Shown here in pieces: positions 1 through 8,578 of a stretch of DNA of 24,465 nt (positions within the stretch are counted from its first letter, which is position 1; every line of letters starts with the position of its first letter). The notes beneath the pieces are model-generated. The model did not search any database, was not told the DNA's origin, and saw nothing but the letters and a program-made list of their open reading frames with translations. Source of the stretch: Burkholderiaceae bacterium (lineage in GTDB: Bacteria; Pseudomonadota; Gammaproteobacteria; Burkholderiales; Burkholderiaceae); assembly GCA_947371415.1 (NCBI GenBank), contig CANBPJ010000010.1, positions 1 through 24,465 on the forward strand. The letters run 5' to 3'. The translations under genes and the position numbers were made by a program.

Positions 1-71
1 ACTCGAACCCCCACACCATTGCTGGCGTCAGGACCTAAACCTGGTGCGTCTACCAATTTCGCCATCCTCGC
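1..71 (-). tRNA. tRNA-Leu (anticodon UAG), 3' end cut by window edge
   Basis: Read on the minus strand, the sequence starts GCGAGGATGGCGAAATTGG and has the D-loop TTGGTAGACGC typical of leucine tRNAs. The seven-base anticodon loop TTTAGGT (33-39) sits between CCAGG and CCTG arms and gives anticodon UAG (35-37), which reads CUN codons. A class II variable arm follows, then the start of the T arm, GGGGGTTCGAGT, at the window edge. About a dozen bases of the 3' side (rest of the T stem and the acceptor strand) lie outside the window. It lies downstream of ispF on the same strand. The 81-base gap (72-152) shows no convincing promoter. Confidence 0.95.
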
Positions 72-152
72 GCGAATTCCGCAAACGCTACCGAGCTAGA
101 ACTTCACTCTAAAGACCGTAATTCTACAATGCTTAGCGGTTTTGGAGGATAT

Positions 153-656
153 TTAGGCCTTGTACACTAAAGCTACAGCGTGGACGGCAATGCCCTCGCC
201 TCGCCCAAGGTGCCCCAAGGATTCATTTGTCTTGGCTTTCAGGTTGATATGACTGGGTGTAACAGCCAAATCAGCCGCAATATTACGGACCATATCTGGC
301 AAGAAGGCGGCCAATTTGGGCGCTTGGCAAATAATCGTGGCATCCACATTACCCACCTGAAATCCAGCAGCTTGAACTTTCTGCAGCGCGGTTCTAAGCA
401 AAATGCGGCTATCCATGTCTTTGTATTGGGAATCGGTATCTGGAAATAACTGGCCAATGTCATTTAAGCCCGCAGCCCCTAGCAAGGCATCCGTTAAAGC
501 GTGTAAAAGGGCATCGGCGTCCGAGTGACCAAGCAAGCCTTTTTCATTAGGTACATGAACTCCACCCAAAATTAACTTGCGATCGGCCACTAAGGCATGA
601 ACGTCATAGCCTTGGCCGATTCTGAACTGAGGAATATGGGGGGCGCTTGGGATCAT
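153..656 (-). CDS. ispF: 2-C-methyl-D-erythritol 2,4-cyclodiphosphate synthase
   Basis: Cytoplasmic enzyme of the non-mevalonate (MEP) isoprenoid pathway. It cyclises CDP-ME 2-phosphate to ME-2,4-cyclodiphosphate with release of CMP. The 167-residue protein has the expected length. It shows the N-terminal IGQGYDVH motif with zinc ligands D18 and H20, the third ligand H52 in HSDADALLHALTDALLGAAG, and the C-terminal KAKTNESLGHLGRGEGIAVHAV block. I chose the ATG at 654-656. A longer frame to a TTG at 731 would add 25 residues and overlap ispD, and family members begin just before the IGxGYDVH motif. No clear Shine-Dalgarno precedes the ATG. A TATAAG box lies six bases upstream of it (see findings). 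ispD is 35 bases upstream on the same strand, so ispD-ispF is probably one unit. Confidence 0.95.
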   Translation of the reverse strand: MIPSAPHIPQFRIGQGYDVHALVADRKLILGGVHVPNEKGLLGHSDADALLHALTDALLGAAGLNDIGQLFPDTDSQYKDMDSRILLRTALQKVQAAGFQVGNVDATIICQAPKLAAFLPDMVRNIAADLAVTPSHINLKAKTNESLGHLGRGEGIAVHAVALVYKA

Positions 657-691
657 TGGGTTCTTATAGTTTTTTTTGCTAAGGGGGATTA

Positions 692-1438
692 TTAAGCTGA
701 AGCCTGCAAAATTGCTTGCATCAGATCCCAATCAGCTGGGTGGGTTACTTTAAAGTTGCGTGTCGCCCCCTCTACTAGCAACGGACTTGTCCCAGCAAGC
801 TCCATAGCACTGGCTTCATCAGTGATATCCGCCTCCAAGCGGATGCCCTCCTCAATCGCGTCAAATAGACGCTTTAAACCAAACATCTGAGGTGTTTGAG
901 CTTGCCAAAGATGTTCGCGGGGAATGGTCTTCAACGCTCTCGCGGGATTGCCAGCTATAGCGGAATTGGCATCCGCCATTTTCAAGGTATCTGCCAAGGG
1001 CATTGCCAATAAGCCGCCCTCGCCTGAATGGCTAACCCTGTCGATCAGTCTTTGAATTAGGGCTGGGGAGATCCCTGGTCGGGCGGCGTCGTGAACTAGC
1101 ACCCAATCATTCTCAGAAATGCCTGCTTTTAGCATGGCAGCCAAGGTATTTCTCACAGTTTCTTGGCGAGTAGGCCCGCCGCTTGGAAGAAATCGAATTA
1201 ATTCTGAGTTACCTGAAAGGCTGCTGAGGATGGGGTGATCAATAAAGCCGGGACTCACACCCACCCAAATAGAAGCAATCTCCGGGGCAGCAGCAAAGGC
1301 CTTAAGGGCATAGGCCAGCATGGGCTTACCTGCCAGCTCCTGAAACTGTTTTGGCAAAACCCCGCCAAGCCTTGACCCTGTGCCGGCTGTAGGCAGCAAG
1401 GCATGGCATCGTGGCAAAAATTGAATTCCAGCAGGCAT
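692..1438 (-). CDS. ispD: 2-C-methyl-D-erythritol 4-phosphate cytidylyltransferase
   Basis: Transfers CMP from CTP to MEP to make CDP-ME, two steps before IspF in the MEP pathway. The 248-residue protein begins with the nucleotide-binding segment ALLPTAGTGSRLGG followed by PKQF, the IspD signature. It continues with VLVHDAARPG (the substrate-binding aspartate and arginine region) and TDEASAMELAG near the end. I chose the ATG at 1436-1438, ten residues before the signature. Another in-frame ATG at 1472-1474 would add 12 residues and overlap mfd, which is transcribed the other way; a purine-rich stretch lies in front of that ATG, so it is not fully excluded. The gene starts only 23 bases from the divergent mfd start, and ispF follows downstream. 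Confidence 0.94.
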   Translation of the reverse strand: MPAGIQFLPRCHALLPTAGTGSRLGGVLPKQFQELAGKPMLAYALKAFAAAPEIASIWVGVSPGFIDHPILSSLSGNSELIRFLPSGGPTRQETVRNTLAAMLKAGISENDWVLVHDAARPGISPALIQRLIDRVSHSGEGGLLAMPLADTLKMADANSAIAGNPARALKTIPREHLWQAQTPQMFGLKRLFDAIEEGIRLEADITDEASAMELAGTSPLLVEGATRNFKVTHPADWDLMQAILQASA

Positions 1439-1447
1439 ACCTGATTC

Positions 1448-1453
1448 TATAAT
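1448..1453 (+). promoter_or_regulatory. candidate -10 element for mfd
   Basis: A perfect TATAAT lies eight bases before the mfd ATG, inside the 23-base gap between the divergent ispD and mfd start codons. The best -35-like match is TTGAAT at 1421-1426 with a spacer of 21 bases, which is too long, so the promoter is only a candidate. If it is used, transcription would begin about two bases before the mfd start codon. The opposite strand carries TATAGA, overlapping the same bases and pointing at ispD. Confidence 0.35.
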
Positions 1454-1461
1454 GAGCGAAG

Positions 1462-4400
1462 ATGTCTGATGCATTAAAACTAGCACCCCCCATACCTGCG
1501 CCGCGGGCTGGGCAGCGCTTTACCTTTTCAGGCCTAGTCGGCTCTTCTGATGCGGCATTAATAGCCCAATCCGCCCTTCGTTATCGATCTGAATTCTCGG
1601 TTATGGTCATTTTCTGTGCCCAGGCACAGGAGGCACAGCGTCTTCTAGAGGAAATCCCCGCTTTTGCACCACAACTCAAAACGCGCCTTTTGCCCGATTG
1701 GGAAATTCTGCCGTATGACCATTTTTCTCCGCACCAAGATTTAGTCTCGGAGCGTTTAGCAACCCTTTATGAGTTGCTAAACGGTAGTTGCGATATTGTC
1801 TTGGTGCCAATCACTACGGCACTCCAAAGACTGGGTCCGCCAAACTTTCTATCGGGCCATACCTTTTTCTTTCGACAAGGCGACAAGCTTAATGAGGCGG
1901 CACTGAAGCTGCAATTACAGCAAGCTGGTTACGATCCAGTTAGTGCCGTGATGCGCCCAGGTGAGTACAGTATTCGAGGTGGTTTGATTGATCTCTTTCC
2001 AATGGGTTCAAGCTTGCCCTATCGTCTAGATCTCTTTGGGGACGAGATTGAACAAATCCGAGCCTTCGATCCAGATACCCAGCGCAGCCTGTATCCCGTT
2101 AAAGAAGTGCGCCTATTGCCTGGTCACGAATTTCCATTTGATGATGCTTCGCGAACCGCCTTCCGTGGTCGCTGGCGCGAGGTCTTTGAGGGCGACCCTA
2201 CGCGTTGTTCGATTTACAAGGATGCCAACTTAGGAATCCCTAGTGCTGGTATTGAATCCTATCTCCCGCTCTTCTTTGAAGACAGCTCTAGCGTCTTTGA
2301 CTACTTCCCGCGCACAGGCGATCCAGTATGGATAGTGAGCATTGGAGATGTTGAAGACTCCATCAAGCATTTTTGGAAAGATACACTTTCTAGATATGAA
2401 TTCTTAAAGCATGATCTAGATCGCCCCATCCTTCCCCCATCTGAATTATTTCTTGATGTCGATCAATTCTTCACTGCAGCCAAACCCAATGCGCGCTTGG
2501 TTCTGGAAAAGGAAATAAATGAGGCGCCGCAATTTTTAGCAGTACCCGATCTTGCGGTTCATCGTCGTGATGCTGACCCAATCAATCGATTGCGTGCATT
2601 GGTTTCGCAGGAAAAAGTACGAGTACTGATATGTAGCGATAGCAATGGTCGCAAAGAATCTATTCGCCAATTATTTGAAGAAAGCAACTCTGTTGCAGGG
2701 CAACACGGGAAACCACTCTACCCTCTAAAGCCCGAAGGCTTTGAAGGTATTGCTGACTTTATTAAGAGCGATGCTCTTTTTGGTCTCGTCACAGCCCAAC
2801 TATTCAATGGCTTTACTTGGCCCTCTGAAAATCTAATCGTCGTTACTGAGGCTGAACTCTTCACCACAACAGCACGTCAGAGGCGCAAGGGTAAAGAGAG
2901 CGAGAGCGCTGATCCAGATATGTTGTTCAAGGATTTATCTGAGCTCAAAATCGGTGACCCAGTCGTACATTCAGACCATGGTATTGGCCGTTACCAAGGT
3001 TTAGTGCTACTGAATTTAGCGCCACCCAAAGAAGAGCCTATTTTTGAGGAATTCTTGCATTTGGTTTACGCCAAAGATGCCACTCTTTATGTACCTGTGC
3101 AGCAATTACAAATGGTTACGCGGTATGCGGGGTCTGATCCTGACTCAGCACCATTGCATCAACTGGGATCAGGTCAGTGGGATAAGGCAAGACGTAAAGC
3201 TGCTCAACAAATACGAGATACTGCTGCTGAGTTGTTAAACCTGTATGCCGCAAGAGCAATACGCAAAGGCCATGCCTTTGAATTCTCGGCCCATGATTAC
3301 GCTGCATTTGCAGAAAGCTTTGGATTCGAGGAAACCCCAGATCAAGCCAATGCAATCGCAGCAGTTATTGGTGACATGACTAGCGGTACACCCATGGATC
3401 GACTAGTGTGTGGTGATGTAGGATTTGGCAAGACGGAAGTTGCTCTGCGCGCCAGCTTTGTTGCCGTAATGGGCGGTAAACAGGTTGCCATCTTAGCGCC
3501 AACTACCCTACTAGCTGAGCAACATGTCGCAACCTGGAAGGATCGCTTTGCTGACTGGCCGGTCCGAATTGTGGAGCTTTCCCGTTTCAAGACTACCAAA
3601 GAAATTAATGCCGCACTCGAGGCCATCGCCAAAGGTGAGGCAGACATCATTATTGGTACACACAAACTACTCTCCAAGGAAACCCACTTTGCCAACTTAG
3701 GTTTAGTCATCGTAGATGAGGAACATCGCTTTGGTGTTCGCCAAAAGGATGCCCTCAAAGCATTGCGTGCTGAAGTCGATATCTTGACTTTGACTGCCAC
3801 TCCCATTCCAAGGACGCTAGGAATGGCAATGGAAGGTTTGCGCGAGTTCTCCATCATCGCTACCGCACCTCAGAAACGCTTAGCCATCAAAACCTTTGTG
3901 CGACGCGAAGGCGACGGCGTGATTCGTGAGGCCGTCTTGCGAGAAATTAAACGTGGTGGCCAAGTCTATTTCTTGCACAACGAAGTGGAAACTATTCAGA
4001 ACCGCAAGCATGCATTACAAGAGCTCATTCCCGAAGCAAGCATCAGCGTTGCTCACGGTCAAATGCATGAACGTGAACTCGAATCAGTTATGCGTGAGTT
4101 TGTAACGCAACGTACCAATATTTTGCTATGCACCACCATTATTGAAACCGGGATCGATGTACCAACAGCTAATACCATCATCATGCATCGTGCCGATAAG
4201 TTTGGCTTGGCTCAGCTTCACCAATTACGCGGCCGCGTTGGTCGCTCGCACCATCAGGCCTATGCCTACTTACTGGTACCCGACCCAGAAGCGTTGAGCA
4301 AACAAGCACAATTGCGTTTAAATGCGATTCAGGCGATGGAAGAACTGGGCTCTGGTTTTTACTTGGCCATGCATGATTTAGAGATTCGTGGTGCTGGTGA

Positions 4401-5004
4401 AGTATTGGGCGATAAGCAGTCCGGTGAAATTCATGAGATTGGGTTTCAGCTTTATACCGAGATGCTCAATCGTGCCGTTAAATCCTTACGTAGCGGCAAA
4501 GAGCCGGATCTTCTCTCACCTTTGCAGGCAACAACCGATGTCAGCCTTGGTGTTCCAGCTCTTTTCCCAAATGAATATTGCCCCGATGTCCATGAGCGAC
4601 TCTCCATGTACAAGCGCTTTGCCGGCACAAATGACTTCTCAGAACTAATGGGCTTACGAGAGGAGTTGGTAGATCGTTATGGAGACTTGCCAGACCAAGC
4701 TAAATCGCTTTATGAAACACACCGTTTGCGCTTAGAGATGGCTGGCTTTGGCATTAAAAAGATTGATGCAACCCCGGCATCCATTCAGATTCAGTTCATC
4801 CCCAACCCACCAATTGATCCGATGAAGATTATTCAACTGATTCAATCTTCAAAATATATCCAACTGAACGGCCAAGATAAGCTGAAGATCCTCCCCCAAA
4901 AGGAGAGGGACTTTGAGAAACTAGAGCAACGCCTAGACCATATCCGAAAGATACTCAGAAGTCTCAACGAATCTGCCATGCTCAATACCGCTCAAGCCAA
5001 TTAA
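1462..5004 (+). CDS. mfd: transcription-repair coupling factor
   Basis: ATP-dependent DNA translocase that pushes stalled RNA polymerase off damaged templates and recruits UvrA. The 1180-residue length is normal for Mfd. An N-terminal UvrB-like module is followed by the RNA polymerase-interacting CarD-like domain from about residue 495 (DPVVHSDHGIGRYQGL). The helicase part has Walker A GFGKT (K657), the DEEH box (752-755), TATPIPRTL near 778 and the motif VI region RGRVGRS near 923. The TRCF C-terminal domain fills the last 150 residues. The start is fixed by an in-frame stop at 1453-1455, just upstream of the ATG. No good Shine-Dalgarno is visible. serB follows 20 bases after the stop on the same strand. 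Confidence 0.97.
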   Translation: MSDALKLAPPIPAPRAGQRFTFSGLVGSSDAALIAQSALRYRSEFSVMVIFCAQAQEAQRLLEEIPAFAPQLKTRLLPDWEILPYDHFSPHQDLVSERLATLYELLNGSCDIVLVPITTALQRLGPPNFLSGHTFFFRQGDKLNEAALKLQLQQAGYDPVSAVMRPGEYSIRGGLIDLFPMGSSLPYRLDLFGDEIEQIRAFDPDTQRSLYPVKEVRLLPGHEFPFDDASRTAFRGRWREVFEGDPTRCSIYKDANLGIPSAGIESYLPLFFEDSSSVFDYFPRTGDPVWIVSIGDVEDSIKHFWKDTLSRYEFLKHDLDRPILPPSELFLDVDQFFTAAKPNARLVLEKEINEAPQFLAVPDLAVHRRDADPINRLRALVSQEKVRVLICSDSNGRKESIRQLFEESNSVAGQHGKPLYPLKPEGFEGIADFIKSDALFGLVTAQLFNGFTWPSENLIVVTEAELFTTTARQRRKGKESESADPDMLFKDLSELKIGDPVVHSDHGIGRYQGLVLLNLAPPKEEPIFEEFLHLVYAKDATLYVPVQQLQMVTRYAGSDPDSAPLHQLGSGQWDKARRKAAQQIRDTAAELLNLYAARAIRKGHAFEFSAHDYAAFAESFGFEETPDQANAIAAVIGDMTSGTPMDRLVCGDVGFGKTEVALRASFVAVMGGKQVAILAPTTLLAEQHVATWKDRFADWPVRIVELSRFKTTKEINAALEAIAKGEADIIIGTHKLLSKETHFANLGLVIVDEEHRFGVRQKDALKALRAEVDILTLTATPIPRTLGMAMEGLREFSIIATAPQKRLAIKTFVRREGDGVIREAVLREIKRGGQVYFLHNEVETIQNRKHALQELIPEASISVAHGQMHERELESVMREFVTQRTNILLCTTIIETGIDVPTANTIIMHRADKFGLAQLHQLRGRVGRSHHQAYAYLLVPDPEALSKQAQLRLNAIQAMEELGSGFYLAMHDLEIRGAGEVLGDKQSGEIHEIGFQLYTEMLNRAVKSLRSGKEPDLLSPLQATTDVSLGVPALFPNEYCPDVHERLSMYKRFAGTNDFSELMGLREELVDRYGDLPDQAKSLYETHRLRLEMAGFGIKKIDATPASIQIQFIPNPPIDPMKIIQLIQSSKYIQLNGQDKLKILPQKERDFEKLEQRLDHIRKILRSLNESAMLNTAQAN

Positions 5005-5024
5005 TTCGCGACCACCTACTACCT

Positions 5025-5915
5025 ATGTCTAGCCACCTTACTCTTGTAGCCCTTTCTAATAAGCCGATGCCTACAGAGATAAATGCCGCATTGATCGATC
5101 ATGCAAAAGTCTTAGGCATTGAAATTAGTAAGGACATTAAGGAAGATGCGCACTCAAAATACTTCAGCACTCGATGGACTAGCAATAAAGCATTAATGCC
5201 TGAGGCTCGCGTTGCGATGCGTGATATCGCCGCTGCGCATGATGCTGATTTGGTTTTTCTATCTTCAGGATTTAAGCCAAGTGAAGTGAGGGTCTTGGCT
5301 ATGGATATGGACTCTACCTTGATTAATATCGAGTGTATCGATGAGATTGCGGACTTCTCCGGCAAGAGGGCTGCAGTTTCGGAAATTACTGAAGCCACAA
5401 TGCGAGGCGAGATAAAGGATTTTAAGGAAAGTCTACGACGTCGTGTAGCGCTCTTGGCGGGTGTATCTGCTGAGGTATTGGAGTCCGTGTATCGCGAACG
5501 CTTGCGACCCAATCCCGGCGCATCAGAACTGCTTGCTGGAGCAAATGGCAGAGGCCTCTACACACTACTCGTTTCTGGTGGCTTTACTTTCTTCACCGAG
5601 AAGTTGCAGCATGAGTTAGGCTTTAAGCAAACGCAAGCGAACACTTTGGAGATTATTGATGGCAAACTCACTGGCAAAGTGATTGGTGAGATTGTGGATG
5701 GTGCCGCTAAGGCAGCTTATTTGGAGAGTGCCTGCGCTATTATGAATTGTCATAAAGGCAATGCCATCACCATGGGTGATGGATCAAATGATCTACCGAT
5801 GATGCGTGGTTCTGGTATCAGCATTGCCTATAAAGCAAAACCTATCGTCAAAGAAAAAGCCGATGCGGCTTTTGACCGAGTCGGCTTAGATGCTGCCTTA
5901 CTGCTCATCTCCTAA
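5025..5915 (+). CDS. serB: phosphoserine phosphatase
   Basis: Last step of serine biosynthesis, hydrolysing L-phosphoserine to L-serine in the cytoplasm. The 296-residue protein has an N-terminal region of about 85 residues comparable to the regulatory half of E. coli SerB, then a HAD phosphatase. HAD motif I is DMDSTLI with nucleophile D94 and acid/base D96. Motif II is LLVSGGF (S184). Motif III is GDGSND (251-256), supported by the upstream lysine region HKGNA. The first ATG after the mfd stop is used. The 20-base spacer has no obvious Shine-Dalgarno, so translation may depend on mfd read-through or a weak site. The gene converges on the thiolase gene 39 bases downstream, and I see no clear terminator hairpin between them. 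Confidence 0.96.
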   Translation: MSSHLTLVALSNKPMPTEINAALIDHAKVLGIEISKDIKEDAHSKYFSTRWTSNKALMPEARVAMRDIAAAHDADLVFLSSGFKPSEVRVLAMDMDSTLINIECIDEIADFSGKRAAVSEITEATMRGEIKDFKESLRRRVALLAGVSAEVLESVYRERLRPNPGASELLAGANGRGLYTLLVSGGFTFFTEKLQHELGFKQTQANTLEIIDGKLTGKVIGEIVDGAAKAAYLESACAIMNCHKGNAITMGDGSNDLPMMRGSGISIAYKAKPIVKEKADAAFDRVGLDAALLLIS

Positions 5916-5954
5916 CTTTCTTATCCTTAGATTTGAGCAGTAAAAGAATGCTTA

Positions 5955-7139
5955 TTAGAGGCGTTCGAAAATCGTAGCGATACCTTGTCCACCACCAATG
6001 CACATAGTAACCAAAGCATATTTTCCTTGAACACGATGTAGCTCGTGGATCGCTTTGGTAGCAATTGCTGCACCGGAGCAACCAATTGGGTGACCCAATG
6101 CAATGGCACCGCCGTTAACGTTAGTCTTAGCTGGATCAAGACCCAAACCTTTGGTAACAGCCAATGCTTGAGCAGCAAATGCTTCGTTGGACTCAATCAC
6201 ATCGATTTGATCTAATTTCAGACCAGCGCGCTCAAGCGCAATCTTGGTTGCCGGGATTGGACCTTCACCCATAATGTGATTTGGTACGCCGGCAATCGCA
6301 TAAGACACTAAGCGCGCGATTGGTTTAAGACCAGCCTTCTTGGCCGCTTCCGCATCGGCCAATACAAAGAAAGCTGCACCGTCATTGATACCAGATGCAT
6401 TGCCCGCAGTCACACTACCGCCTTCTTTTTTGAAGACCGCCTTCATCTTCGCCAAAGTTTCCATAGTGGTTTCTGGTTTGCAATGTTCGTCAGTATCAAA
6501 CACCACGTCACCCTTGCGAGTTTTGATTGTGATGGGAACAATTTGCGACTTGAATCGACCTTCTTTAATAGCATGTGCTGCACGACGATGAGATTCCACC
6601 GCAAGAGCATCTTGCTCTTCACGCGTGAGCTTCCATTTCTCAACGAGGTTCTCTGCCGTAACACCCATATGACCTACTCCAAATGGGTCCGTCAAAACTG
6701 AAACCATTAAATCGATCATTTTGGTATCGCCCATGCGTGCGCCAGTGCGCATTGCTGGTGAACCATACATGCCGCGTGACATCACTTCGACACCACCACC
6801 AACGCCGTAATCGCAGTCGCCCAACATAATGGCCTGTGCCGTAGTAACAATTGCCTGCAAGCCAGAACTGCATAAGCGGTTCAGTGCCATTGCCACAGAT
6901 TCCATTGGTAGACCCGCTTGAATGGAGGCTACTCGAGCAACATAGGCATAACGGTTGTCTGTAGGAATCGTGTTGCCAACAGTGACGTAATTAATTAGCG
7001 CAGGATCTACACCAGAGCGAGCAACTGCCTCTTTCATAACGATGCCGCCTAGCTCAGAAGGCTCTAGGCTGCTTAATGATCCATTGAATGCACCAATTGC
7101 TGAACGTACAGCACTTAAAACGACGACATCACGACTCAT
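5955..7139 (-). CDS. bktB: beta-ketothiolase (acetyl-CoA C-acyltransferase), BktB-like
   Basis: Condenses two acyl-CoA molecules to a 3-ketoacyl-CoA (or cleaves it), the first step of PHA synthesis. The 394-residue protein carries the thiolase nucleophile C90 in LNRLCSSGLQA, H350 in GHPIGCSGA and C380 in CIGGGQG. The order and spacing match biosynthetic thiolases. From memory it resembles Cupriavidus BktB (N-terminal RDVVVLSAVRSAIGAF, C-terminal ALVTMCIGGGQGIATIFERL), an enzyme that also accepts propionyl-CoA. Substrate range cannot be read from the sequence. The start is the ATG at 7137-7139, preceded by AAGGGGA six bases away; an upstream TTG extension has no support. It lies 78 bases after rimO on the same strand and is the last gene of the PHA-associated block. 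Confidence 0.93.
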   Translation of the reverse strand: MSRDVVVLSAVRSAIGAFNGSLSSLEPSELGGIVMKEAVARSGVDPALINYVTVGNTIPTDNRYAYVARVASIQAGLPMESVAMALNRLCSSGLQAIVTTAQAIMLGDCDYGVGGGVEVMSRGMYGSPAMRTGARMGDTKMIDLMVSVLTDPFGVGHMGVTAENLVEKWKLTREEQDALAVESHRRAAHAIKEGRFKSQIVPITIKTRKGDVVFDTDEHCKPETTMETLAKMKAVFKKEGGSVTAGNASGINDGAAFFVLADAEAAKKAGLKPIARLVSYAIAGVPNHIMGEGPIPATKIALERAGLKLDQIDVIESNEAFAAQALAVTKGLGLDPAKTNVNGGAIALGHPIGCSGAAIATKAIHELHRVQGKYALVTMCIGGGQGIATIFERL

Positions 7140-7217
7140 AACAATCCCCTTTGCTGTGCCTTTTAGGCTAATTAATGACCCCGACTGCTGGTCCAAATTG
7201 TATTTTTATTCCAATAG

Positions 7218-8576
7218 TCAAGTTTCGGCTATTAGGTCATGCCCTTGTGAGCTGATCACTGTCACTTTGATGATCTCGCCCGCGCGGTAGCGCTTAGACG
7301 GCTTGCTTGGAGGTAAAACCCGCACTAGACCATCGATTTCAGGGGCATCACCGGTGGTTCTGCCTATTCCACCAGACTCGTCGACTCTGTCAATGAGCAC
7401 CTGAATACGTTTACCCACCTTTTTTGCAAGTCGCTTAATAGAGATTTGCTCTGCTTTAGCCATGAAACGTGCTCGGCGCTCTTCGCGAATCTCGTCTGGA
7501 ACTGGATTGTCCAGTGCATTCGCAGTGGCGCCATCTACAGGCGAATAGGCAAAACAACCGGCGCGATCGATTTGGGCTTCGTCGAGGAAATTCAATAAAT
7601 ATTCAAACTCTTCCTCAGTCTCACCAGGAAAACCTGCAATAAAGGTGCTGCGAATCACAAGGTCCGGGCATGCTTTACGCCACGCCTGAATGCGCTCCAG
7701 ATTCTTCTCACCACTTGCTGGACGCTTCATACGTTTCAGCACATCAGGATGAGCATGCTGCAATGGAATGTCTAAATAAGGGAGCACTCCATACCCGTGC
7801 TCAGAGAACTCCGCCATCAAAGGCAGGATGTTATCCACATGCGGGTAGGGGTAAACATAATGCAGACGCACCCATGCCTGGTGCTCTCTAGCAATTTGAT
7901 TGAGAGCGTTAACCAAATCAAACATACGAGTCTTCACTGGCTTACCATCCCAAAAGCCAGTGCGATATTGAATATCAACACCATAGGCACTGGTATCTTG
8001 TGACACAACCAGCAATTCCTTCACACCCGATTCAAATAATCGCTTGGCCTCAATCAGCACTTCGCCAATAGGGCGAGAAACCAAATCGCCACGCAAGCTC
8101 GGGATGATGCAGAAAGTGCAGCGGTGATTACAACCCTCAGAGATCTTTAAATAGGCATAATGTTTTGGTGTGAGTTTTACACCAATCGGCGGTAGTAAAT
8201 CCGTAAAGGGATCATGCGGCTTAGGCAAGTGCAGGTGAATGGCCTGCATTACTTCTTCAGTGGCATGCGGGCCAGTAACAGCGAGGACTTTAGGGTGAAT
8301 GCTTTGAATGAGATCGCTACCGTCGGCGTTTTTACGAGCACCAAGACAACCAGTAACAATCACCTTGCCGTTTGCTGAAAGCGCCTCACCGATCGCCGCT
8401 AGACTCTCTTCGACCGCAGAATCAATAAATCCACACGTATTAACCACCACGAGATCTGCGCCTGAATAATCTTTCGCCGTCTCATAGCCTTCAGCGCTTA
8501 ACTGCGTCAGAATTAACTCAGAATCAACCAATGCCTTGGGGCATCCCAAGGAAACAAAACCTACTTTTGCGCCCAC
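7218..8576 (-). CDS. rimO: ribosomal protein uS12 methylthiotransferase
   Basis: Radical SAM enzyme that adds a methylthio group to an aspartate of ribosomal protein S12. The 452-residue length is typical. The N-terminal UPF0004 domain holds the auxiliary-cluster cysteines C12, C48 and C77. The radical SAM motif CNHRCTFC gives C149, C153 and C156. A TRAM domain closes the protein (about 385-452). The SLGCPKALVDSE opening distinguishes RimO from its relative MiaB. The start is GTG, two bases after the phaR stop, which suggests translational coupling with phaR. Its role has no known link to PHA synthesis, although it sits between phaR and the thiolase gene. Confidence 0.96.
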   Translation of the reverse strand: MGAKVGFVSLGCPKALVDSELILTQLSAEGYETAKDYSGADLVVVNTCGFIDSAVEESLAAIGEALSANGKVIVTGCLGARKNADGSDLIQSIHPKVLAVTGPHATEEVMQAIHLHLPKPHDPFTDLLPPIGVKLTPKHYAYLKISEGCNHRCTFCIIPSLRGDLVSRPIGEVLIEAKRLFESGVKELLVVSQDTSAYGVDIQYRTGFWDGKPVKTRMFDLVNALNQIAREHQAWVRLHYVYPYPHVDNILPLMAEFSEHGYGVLPYLDIPLQHAHPDVLKRMKRPASGEKNLERIQAWRKACPDLVIRSTFIAGFPGETEEEFEYLLNFLDEAQIDRAGCFAYSPVDGATANALDNPVPDEIREERRARFMAKAEQISIKRLAKKVGKRIQVLIDRVDESGGIGRTTGDAPEIDGLVRVLPPSKPSKRYRAGEIIKVTVISSQGHDLIAET

Positions 8577-8578
8577 AA

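Noticed and set aside
670..677. Run of eight T as a possible phase-variable tract
   Set aside because: It lies between ispD and ispF, outside coding sequence, and both are housekeeping genes. Slippage could at most change a leader.
657..731. Extension of ispF to a TTG start
   Set aside because: It would add 25 residues not expected in the family and overlap ispD. The ATG at 656 lies just before the conserved motif.
3342..3857. 171-residue open frame antisense to mfd
   Set aside because: It lies wholly within the conserved helicase core of mfd and shows no recognisable domain, so it is a shadow of that gene.
5099..5512. 137-residue open frame antisense to serB
   Set aside because: serB is complete with all HAD motifs, and the antisense product has no recognisable feature.
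7140..7196. Extension of the thiolase to a TTG start
   Set aside because: The ATG at 7139 has a strong AAGGGGA site, and thiolases begin just before the VVVLSAVRSAIG segment.
7140..7217. Promoter for the thiolase in the gap after rimO
   Set aside because: TTGACT, TTGGAC and TACAAT-like hexamers occur but at wrong spacings, so no promoter is called.
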